Assembly: GCA_030403585.1 (NCBI GenBank) | Contig: JAUEPE010000001.1 | Span: forward strand, 248,001 to 312,000 | Length of the DNA: 64,000 bases | DNA from: Frankia sp. RB7 | Lineage (GTDB): Bacteria > Pseudomonadota > Alphaproteobacteria > Rhizobiales > Xanthobacteraceae | Direction of reading: 5' to 3' | Shown: positions 57,758-64,000 of the stretch, piece by piece | Layout of the letters: the number at the start of each line of letters is the position of its first letter | Position numbering within the stretch: the first letter of the stretch is position 1 | The notes under the pieces: model-generated | What the model was told of the DNA's origin: nothing | What the model saw: only the letters and a program-made list of their open reading frames with translations | Databases searched by the model: none | Program-made: the position numbers and the translations under genes

Positions 57758-58873
57758 TCATCCGTCGAGCCCGAGAGTCTTGAGCCCTTCGTTGAGCTGG
57801 CGCAAGCGCGCGGAATCCTTGGCGACCGCCTGGCGGGCGTCGGTCGAGGCGGCCTGCGCCTTGTCGCGATCGCCCATCACCAGATAGGCGCGCACCAGAC
57901 GCAGCCAACCCTCGACATCGTCGCCGTTCTGCTTGAGGCGGGTGGCGAGACGATCGACCATGCTGCGGATCATCGCGTTGCGATCGCCGTCGTTCATCTC
58001 CCTGGACGCTGCGATGGTCTCGTCGGACAGCGCCGGCATCGTCACGCCGCCACCGCCGACCCGCGCGAGCGAGGTCTGCACCAGCGGCCGCCACGGCGCA
58101 TCCGCAGGCGCTTTCGCCAGCAGCGCGCGCCAGATATTGGCCGCGTCATCCTTGCGGCCGTCCTGCTCGGCGGCAAGCCCGAGGAAGTAATTCGCCTTGG
58201 GATCGTCGGCGCTGAGCGCGTGCGCGCGCTCGAACTCGGTCTTGGCTTCCGCCGTCACCACGCCGTTGGCGGCGGCCGTGATCGCCTCGCCGAGATCGGA
58301 GCGGCGCTCCGGACTCTCGCCGTTGTAGGTGATCGAGCTGCGATAGGCGCGCACCGCCTCGTCGAAACGGCCGAGCCGTTCCAGCACCGGCGCAAGCACG
58401 TTCCAGCCGCGGCCGTCGGTCGGATTTTTTTCCAGATGTTGCTGGACCTGCATGACGAGGTTGTCGAGCGACTGCGCCGTGCCGGACCCGGCCCCACGCG
58501 CCCGCTGCGCCAGCGGGAAGTCGCGAAGCGCGGGCGAGCCGAGCGGAACGTAGATCGCGGCCGCCACCAGAGGCAGGCCGACCAGCGCCAGCACGGCGGC
58601 GGCGCGGCGCCATTTCAAACTGGATGTCGGCACGAGCGCAGACTCGCTGCCGGCGGCGGCGAGCAGCCTGCGGCTGATCTCGACGCGCGCCGCCTCGGCT
58701 TCAGGTGCGGCGATCAGGCCAGCCGCGAGATCACGCTCGATCTCGGCCAGCTGATCCTTGTAGACCGCGACCTCGCTGCCTTGATTGTCGGGACGCGCGC
58801 CACGGCCGAGCGGCCACAGTACGGCGAATATCGCCGCGACCGTCATCAGCGCGAACACGAACCATAGCGTCAT
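57758..58873 (-). CDS. ccmI: Cytochrome c maturation protein with TPR repeats
   Basis: A 371-residue protein (CycH). Two membrane helices ([20 protein letters not shown] and [20 protein letters not shown]) enclose a short cytoplasmic loop with a heptad ([18 protein letters not shown]). The periplasmic part has TPR repeats that bind the C-terminus of apocytochrome c. The ATG at 58873 starts at MTLWFVF. It is the first gene of ccmI-ccmE-ccmF-ccmH. Confidence 0.94.
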   Translation of the reverse strand: MTLWFVFALMTVAAIFAVLWPLGRGARPDNQGSEVAVYKDQLAEIERDLAAGLIAAPEAEAARVEISRRLLAAAGSESALVPTSSLKWRRAAAVLALVGLPLVAAAIYVPLGSPALRDFPLAQRARGAGSGTAQSLDNLVMQVQQHLEKNPTDGRGWNVLAPVLERLGRFDEAVRAYRSSITYNGESPERRSDLGEAITAAANGVVTAEAKTEFERAHALSADDPKANYFLGLAAEQDGRKDDAANIWRALLAKAPADAPWRPLVQTSLARVGGGGVTMPALSDETIAASREMNDGDRNAMIRSMVDRLATRLKQNGDDVEGWLRLVRAYLVMGDRDKAQAASTDARQAVAKDSARLRQLNEGLKTLGLDG

Positions 58874-59003
58874 CAGGCAAGCTTCCGGCAGCGCGCGAGC
58901 CGCGCCTGTAGCTGGCTTTACACCAGGGCCGGATGATGCGGCAATTGACAATTGTCAATTCGGCGCGAGCGCACACAGCCCGAAATGGTGAAAATCCAAC
59001 GGC

Positions 59004-59273
59004 TTAGCCGATCTCGAAGTCCGCGCTTTGAGCGGCGTCCTCGCCATGCCCGTTCAAGGCCCTCAGGAAGTATGTTCCCGGCTCGATTGCGTCGGGCAAT
59101 CTGATCCGCAACGCCCCGACGGGAACGGGCGATGCAACCCTGGTGACGGTCTCAGGCAGTTGCCGACCGCTTGCCTTCTCGACCAGCACCACCTTCGCGC
59201 CGACCATCAGCCTCTGATATTTGGCAACAATGACGCGGTTTTCAATTTCGATCGAGCTGATAACGGGTTTCAT
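59004..59273 (-). CDS. Small protein of unknown function
   Basis: An 89-residue protein from MKPVISSIEIENRVI. The pattern of short strands, VGAKVVLVEKASG, ALRIRLPDAIEPGTYFLRAL and a final ADFEIG, suggests a small Ig-like or beta-sandwich domain. No signal peptide is seen. An upstream ATG at 59306 is less likely. No family was recognised. Confidence 0.62.
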   Translation of the reverse strand: MKPVISSIEIENRVIVAKYQRLMVGAKVVLVEKASGRQLPETVTRVASPVPVGALRIRLPDAIEPGTYFLRALNGHGEDAAQSADFEIG

Positions 59274-59372
59274 GCGCCCACAGATAGCAATTCCAGAAGC
59301 CTGCACGGGACCGTAGGGCCCGGAACCGACAGCGTCAACTACAAATTGTGATCACGAAAAGATGCGCTTGAA

Positions 59373-60776
59373 TCAGCTTGCGCGCGTCGATTTGCGCTCG
59401 CCCGTCGCCGCATTCTCCGCGGCGCGGCTCATCAGCGAGGCATAATCGTCGCCGAACAGCACCTGGCAGAAGCGGATCGCGGCCTGCACCTGCTGCTGCC
59501 GGTAGGTGCGGACCTTGTGATCGGCGGCGCGCAGCGACTGCACCAGTTGCTCGGTCGACCGCTCCACATATTGCTGCAGGTCGGAATAGGTGCGCAGCGT
59601 CACCTCGTTGATCGCAAGCTCACTGGCGTAGTTGCGGCAGGTCGCGACGAAATCGATCAGCGCCACGGCTTCCTCGACTTCGGTGCTGTCGATCCGCGCG
59701 CCCGGCGGAATTTCCTTCTCGGGGCGCTGGCGCAGGATGCGGCGGACGCGTCCGGGAACGCTGTCGATCTCGGACTGCAGCGCGTTGGAGATATCAGCCC
59801 GGATTGACGTCAGCTGCTTGCCCCAGGCGGAATCGTTGCGCAGGTCGAGCTCGGTGCGCAGACCGCGGACGCCGTCATGCAGCGCTTTGAGATTGTCGGC
59901 GACCGTTTCGAAATGGCCGCGCTTGATGTCCATGCGCAAATTGGCGGCAACACGGGCCAGATCGTGCAGGGCCATCGTGACAGCCACGCCGTAGGGCGTC
60001 GCCGCGACGCGGATCTCGTCGTCGGACGCGGCGATCTTGATGGCGAGGCGAATGATCTGCCACGGCGCGGTCATGCGCTGGACCACCATCGTCAGCGCAA
60101 ATGGCAGCATCTGCGGGGTCTGGAGCACGGGGATGTTGAGCGCGGCTGTCACCGCAACGACCTGGGGCTCGCCGAATGTGCGCAGGAACCGCGGTAGCTT
60201 TTCATTGAGCGTGCCGATGGCCTCGCGAACGGCGAGCACCGCGCCGATCGAATAGAGATCCTCGATCACGCTGGGCGGACCGACACGGGCGAGCGCGCGC
60301 GATTTGTCGCCGCCGCCCGGCCCCGTCAGCTCGAAGATCGCGTCGGAGGCCACGGCCTGGAGCTTCAGCGCCAGCGCTTCGACCTGCCCCGCGCTGTCAG
60401 ACGCCGGCATGTGCGCCAGCGCCGACTCGAATTCGTTGATCTTGTCCGGAGCGCCATCGCGCCCGAGCCATTGCCAGATCGGATGTAGCGAGGAGCGGCG
60501 GATCTGTCCGACCCGGGTCGGGGCACCGGCCTCGACCAGGAACGGTTCCAGCACCTGGAACAGCAGCCGCGACAGATCGTCGGTGCGCGGCGGCGGCGCC
60601 TCGTCGGCCTCGGTCTTGCGCACGATCTTGCGCAGCTGCTCGAGCACGAGGGTCGCCACGGCGGTGTCCTGGCCGCGCTCGAGCGCGCGCTCGAACTCCC
60701 GCATCAGCAGCGCCTGCGCCTGCGGCGGGAGCTGCGCGAGATATTCCCTCAGCCGCTCGATCGATGTCTGGCTCAT
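59373..60776 (-). CDS. Large helical protein of unknown function
   Basis: A 467-residue protein that is mainly alpha-helical. It opens with SIERLREYLAQLPPQAQALLM, has EEAVALIDFVATCRNYASEL near residue 385, and ends in a charged helix. No membrane segment or catalytic motif was seen. The composition and length look coding throughout. It lies between the small beta protein and the FeuQ-like kinase, on the same strand. Confidence 0.8.
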   Translation of the reverse strand: MSQTSIERLREYLAQLPPQAQALLMREFERALERGQDTAVATLVLEQLRKIVRKTEADEAPPPRTDDLSRLLFQVLEPFLVEAGAPTRVGQIRRSSLHPIWQWLGRDGAPDKINEFESALAHMPASDSAGQVEALALKLQAVASDAIFELTGPGGGDKSRALARVGPPSVIEDLYSIGAVLAVREAIGTLNEKLPRFLRTFGEPQVVAVTAALNIPVLQTPQMLPFALTMVVQRMTAPWQIIRLAIKIAASDDEIRVAATPYGVAVTMALHDLARVAANLRMDIKRGHFETVADNLKALHDGVRGLRTELDLRNDSAWGKQLTSIRADISNALQSEIDSVPGRVRRILRQRPEKEIPPGARIDSTEVEEAVALIDFVATCRNYASELAINEVTLRTYSDLQQYVERSTEQLVQSLRAADHKVRTYRQQQVQAAIRFCQVLFGDDYASLMSRAAENAATGERKSTRAS

Positions 60777-60924
60777 GCGCCCGGGTAATGCATGGTAAAA
60801 TGGCGGACGTAGGATGCGTCCTCTCCGATCATAGGTGGGTGCGCCTTAAGAAGCCGTTGAGGAAGTCACTCCGAATACCTCCGGTTTCGCCCGGAAGCCG
60901 AAATAATCGTTTGGGATCAGAGGA

Positions 60925-62349
60925 TTATATTCCGGGCAGCACCAGCTCGGCCCGCAGGCCCCCGATCGGCGCGCTGCTGAGCGACAGGCTGCCGCCATAG
61001 AGCGCGGCAAGGTCGGTCACGATCGACAGCCCGAGTCCTGAGCCCGGCTTGGATTCGTCGAGCCTTTGGCCGCGCCGGGAGACCTGGGCGCGCTCGGCTT
61101 CCGAAAGGCCGCGCCCGTCATCATCGACGATGAGCCGCAGCCTGGGGCCTGCGCCGGCCTGCTGTGAGGCCTCCACCAGAACCTCGATGAAGACGCGCGA
61201 GGCTGCCCATTTGCAGGCATTGTCGACGAGATTGCCGACCATCTCCTCCAGATCCTGCCGCTCGCCGCGGAATTTCGCCGACGGATCGGCTTTGGCCTCG
61301 ACTTCGATGCCGCGACCGCGGTGGATCTTCTCCATGGTCCGCCGCAACGCCTCGATGGCGGGGGCAACCTCGGTCACCGTGCCGACGATCGAGACGCGGG
61401 CCGCGATGCGGGCGCGCTCCAGGTGATGGGCGAGCTGGTTGCGCATCACGTCCGCCTGCTCCATCACCTTGGTTGCGAACGGATCGGCCGCGTGCGTTCC
61501 GGCCTCGTTGACGATCACCGACAGCGGCGTCTTGATCGCGTGGGCGAGATTGCCGACATGGGTTCGCGCCCGCTCCACGATCTCGCGATTGGCGTCGATC
61601 AGCGCATTGGTCTCGCGCGCGAGCGGCGCGATCTCGACCGGGAATTCGCCTTCCAGCCGCTCCGCTCGCCCGGAGCGGATGTCGGCGATGGATTCCGAGA
61701 TGCGCTTGAGCGGTGCGAGGCCGAAGCGGACCTGGAACACGGTCGTCAGCAGCAGCACGATGCCGAGCGCGGTAAACGTGCCGCCGAGATAATAGTCGAA
61801 GCTCCGCGTCTCGTCGAAGATCTCGGTGTCGTCGCCGGCGACGCTGACGAGGTATTTGCCGTCGGCGCCGAGATCGACGGGACGCTCGACCATGCGCAAA
61901 TTCTGGCCTTCGGGCCCGTCGACATAAGCGAGGCGAATGCCGGCCGCGGTGAGCTCGGTGCCTTGATCCTCCAGCTTCGGCAGCTTCTTGTCCCAGAGCG
62001 AGCGCGAGGACCGGACCTCCGGCTTCTCGGTGTCGGTCCGCGTGATCTGCCAATACCAGCCGGACAGCGGCAGCTCGAACAGGGGCTCGCCGAGCGATTG
62101 GAACTGGCGATCCGGCGGCTCGTCCGGGGTGGCGACCTCGGCGATGAGGGTGCGGAGATAGAGGTTGAGCCGGCGGTCGAAGGCACGTTCGGTCGCGTTC
62201 TTGTAGACCGACGACAGCACGACGCCGGTGATGGCCAGGATCACCACGAGCCAGGCGGTCGCCGACAGGAACAGTCGGTTGGCAAGCGAGCTGGCGGGCA
62301 TCGGAATGATCCCGGAGGCGCGAGGTGGCGGCATGGCTTCGGCGGTCAT
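60925..62349 (-). CDS. feuQ: Sensor histidine kinase, FeuQ-like
   Basis: A 474-residue kinase. TM1 is ATAWLVVILAITGVVLSSVY near 30; TM2 is LGGTFTALGIVLLLTTVFQV near 200; the periplasmic loop has WYWQITRTDTEKPEVRSS. The H-box is GNLAHAIKTPLSVIV near 268, with N box GNLVDNACKWA and G boxes DDDGRGLSE and GSGLGLSIV. This AHAIKTPL box and layout match FeuQ/PhoQ-like kinases of rhizobia. It follows its regulator by 58 bp. Confidence 0.88.
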   Translation of the reverse strand: MTAEAMPPPRASGIIPMPASSLANRLFLSATAWLVVILAITGVVLSSVYKNATERAFDRRLNLYLRTLIAEVATPDEPPDRQFQSLGEPLFELPLSGWYWQITRTDTEKPEVRSSRSLWDKKLPKLEDQGTELTAAGIRLAYVDGPEGQNLRMVERPVDLGADGKYLVSVAGDDTEIFDETRSFDYYLGGTFTALGIVLLLTTVFQVRFGLAPLKRISESIADIRSGRAERLEGEFPVEIAPLARETNALIDANREIVERARTHVGNLAHAIKTPLSVIVNEAGTHAADPFATKVMEQADVMRNQLAHHLERARIAARVSIVGTVTEVAPAIEALRRTMEKIHRGRGIEVEAKADPSAKFRGERQDLEEMVGNLVDNACKWAASRVFIEVLVEASQQAGAGPRLRLIVDDDGRGLSEAERAQVSRRGQRLDESKPGSGLGLSIVTDLAALYGGSLSLSSAPIGGLRAELVLPGI

Positions 62350-62407
62350 GACCGGACCAAGGCCCGTGCCGGGGCGCCCGTCAAGCCAAGATCCTTGAAA
62401 ACACCCC

Positions 62408-63082
62408 TTAAGCGCCTGGTACGACCGGCGGGGTCAGGAGATAGCCGAGACCACGGACGGTCTGGATGATGTCGACGTCGAGCTTCTTGCGGATGCGGCC
62501 GACGAAGACTTCAATCGTGTTGGAGTCGCGGTCGAAATCCTGGTCGTAGAGATGCTCGACCAGCTCGGTGCGCGACACGACGCGTCCCGAATGGTGCATC
62601 AGGTAGGCCAGAAGCCGATATTCGTGCGAGGTCATCTTGATGGGATTGCCGGAGACGCTGACCCGGCCGGTGCGGGTGTCGAGCGTGACCGGGCCGCAGC
62701 TGAGTTCGCTCTGGGCATGGCCGGTGGAGCGGCGCAGCAGCGCGCGGATCCGCGCCAGCACCTCCTCCAGATGGAACGGCTTTGCGACGTAATCGTCGGC
62801 GCCGGCATCGAAACCCTGGACCTTGTCGCTCCAGCGGTCGCGCGCGGTGAGAATCAGCACCGGCATGGTGCGGCCGTTGCGGCGCCAAGCCTCCAGCACC
62901 GAGATGCCGTCCTTCTTCGGCAGGCCGATATCGAGCACCACGGCGTCATACGGCTCGTTGTCGCCGAGATAGTGCCCCTCCTCTCCGTCGAAGGCGCGAT
63001 CGACGACATAGCCAGCGTCCGTCAGCGCCTTGGTGAGCTGACGATTGAGATCGGGGTCATCCTCAACAACGAGCAGGCGCAC
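62408..63082 (-). CDS. feuP: Response regulator, FeuP-like
   Basis: A 224-residue OmpR-family regulator. The receiver has VRLLVVEDDPDLNRQL, Asp in AVVLDIGLPKKDG and Lys in DDYVAKPFHL; the winged helix runs MTSHEYRLLAYLMHH to VRGLGYLLTPP. A GTG start at 63082 is chosen because GGAGAG lies six bases upstream and the length then equals FeuP; an ATG at 63130 would add residues unlike the family. In rhizobia FeuPQ controls iron uptake or cyclic glucan export. Confidence 0.9.
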   Translation of the reverse strand: MRLLVVEDDPDLNRQLTKALTDAGYVVDRAFDGEEGHYLGDNEPYDAVVLDIGLPKKDGISVLEAWRRNGRTMPVLILTARDRWSDKVQGFDAGADDYVAKPFHLEEVLARIRALLRRSTGHAQSELSCGPVTLDTRTGRVSVSGNPIKMTSHEYRLLAYLMHHSGRVVSRTELVEHLYDQDFDRDSNTIEVFVGRIRKKLDVDIIQTVRGLGYLLTPPVVPGA

Positions 63083-63313
63083 GCTTCTCTCCAGAAATAG
63101 GCCGCACGATCGATAGCCAGAGATGAGCAATTCCGGCGTGAACTGAGTATGAACGCGGGGAACCGATCGCGTTACTTTTTGGTCATATACGTTGTGTTCG
63201 CACCTGGCGCGACTACGCCCGCCACACCACCGAACGAGGCCTGTGGCATGGCGGGCGCAATGTGCCGCGTTAGCGGCTGAGTCGGAAGGTCCGCCCTTCC
63301 TGTAAGCCTGCCG

Positions 63314-63469
63314 TCAGGTCCGGAAGAACACGAACCAGATGACGGCGAGGATCAGGATCGCAAGCCCGGTCGAGATGGCGAGCAGCGCGGCCACCGACGG
63401 GCCGGGTTCGCCCTGGCGTGCCTCGGTTGCAGTTTCAACGATCTGATGCTGGTCTCGCGTGGTTGCCAT
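63314..63469 (-). CDS. Small single-span membrane protein
   Basis: A 51-residue protein. A hydrophilic N-terminus (MATTRDQHQIVETATEARQG) precedes one membrane helix (LLAISTGLAILILAVIWFVF) and ends FFRT. GAGGT precedes the ATG at 63469 with good spacing. No known family. Confidence 0.7.
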   Translation of the reverse strand: MATTRDQHQIVETATEARQGEPGPSVAALLAISTGLAILILAVIWFVFFRT

Positions 63470-63703
63470 GGTGACCTCAATCCTGGATGTCGCCTCCGGT
63501 GACCGCGACGTCATCACGGCCCTGTGTCCGGAGCCAACGCCCGATCCGATTTGATGTTCCGGCTTTTTGCCAGCCGATCGGACCGAACCGCACGGTCAGC
63601 GACTGGTTAACGCAGTTGCAAGAATCCGCACCGAGCCGTGTATGATTCGGTGTTCCCCGATGGTATTCTCATAAGTCTGTCCCCGTTGCGTTTGGAGTAG
63701 CCC

Positions 63704-64000
63704 ATGGCCCCCCGTGCCAATTGGAAGGGATTTTTGCGCCTCTCGCTCGTGACCTGCCCGGTCGCGCTCTATCCGGCCACGTCGGATACCGAGAAGGTCT
63801 CGTTCAATCAGATTAATCGCAAGACCGGCCACCGGATCAAATACCTCAAGGTCGACGCCGAGACCGGGGACGAGGTGACCTCCGAGGACATCGTCAAGGG
63901 CTACAAGGTCGACACCGACACCTACATCGAGGTCACCAAGGACGAGCTCGACGACATCGCGCTGGACTCGACCCACACGATCGAGATCGACGAGTTCGTG
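63704..64000 (+). CDS. ku: Non-homologous end-joining protein Ku, N-terminal part
   Basis: The first 99 residues are visible before the window ends. MAPRANWKGFLRLSLVTCPVALYP, then EKVSFNQINRKTGHRIKY and GYKVDTDTYIEVTKDELDDI, match bacterial Ku. It binds broken DNA ends and recruits LigD. GGAG precedes the ATG. Bradyrhizobium genomes often carry several Ku copies. Confidence 0.95.
   Translation, partial: MAPRANWKGFLRLSLVTCPVALYPATSDTEKVSFNQINRKTGHRIKYLKVDAETGDEVTSEDIVKGYKVDTDTYIEVTKDELDDIALDSTHTIEIDEFV

Overview
The window is about 64 kb of GC-rich chromosome from an alphaproteobacterium. The best match is Bradyrhizobium or a close relative. The reasons are the ccmIEFH(cycHJKL)-degP-response regulator/kinase-glnE order, a FeuPQ-type two-component pair, the DUF1236 protein, two families of GC-rich palindromic intergenic repeats, and a full oxalate-to-formate set. 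No rRNA, tRNA, CRISPR array, insertion sequence or prophage was recognised. The sequence reads as core-like chromosome, not a mobile island.

Layout. 1-2.4 kb: a D-2-hydroxyacid dehydrogenase (cut by the window edge) divergent from a two-gene ThDP enzyme of sulfopyruvate/phosphonopyruvate decarboxylase type. 2.5-3.3 kb: VanZ-like and DUF1236 proteins. 3.4-7.1 kb (minus): gcl-hyi-glxR, the glyoxylate-to-glycerate pathway. 7.2-9.9 kb: adenine deaminase and a NYN/OST-HTH protein. 10.0-17.3 kb: an IclR regulator and an NDP-forming acyl-CoA synthetase, divergent from a GntR/FCD regulator followed by oxc and frc. 17.7-21.8 kb: small unknown proteins, a cold-shock protein, ribosomal S21, an SRPBCC protein and an Hsp70-like ATPase. 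22.0-28.1 kb: a 45-residue ORF, two OxlT-like MFS carriers, a CBS-domain protein, a PanE-like reductase coupled to an FAH-family enzyme. 28.2-37.8 kb: a coiled-coil membrane protein, small exported proteins, nitronate monooxygenase, quinone reductase, a cation diffusion facilitator and a PAS histidine kinase. 38-47.5 kb: a LysR regulator divergent from fdsGBA-fdhD-fdsD, then an FdhF/YdeP-type molybdoenzyme. 47.5-64 kb: glnE, two sensor/regulator pairs, degP, cytochrome c maturation genes, unknown proteins, and the start of Ku.

How the genes work together. Oxalate can enter by the OxlT-like carriers and be activated by Frc or, possibly, by the acyl-CoA synthetase. Oxc then yields formyl-CoA, Frc releases formate, and the NAD-linked Fds complex oxidises formate to CO2. 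The PanE-like protein is a candidate oxalyl-CoA reductase, which would send carbon to glyoxylate and through Gcl, Hyi and GlxR to glycerate. So energy and carbon branches of oxalotrophy lie within about 42 kb.

The main new observation is a shared 17-bp inverted repeat, TGGCAT-N5-ATRCCA with core TGGTATRCCA. It occurs twice between the acyl-CoA synthetase and the GntR regulator, and once each before the 45-residue ORF, both carriers and the CBS gene. This suggests one local regulon under the GntR/FCD protein. All functions are read from sequence alone; no searches were run.
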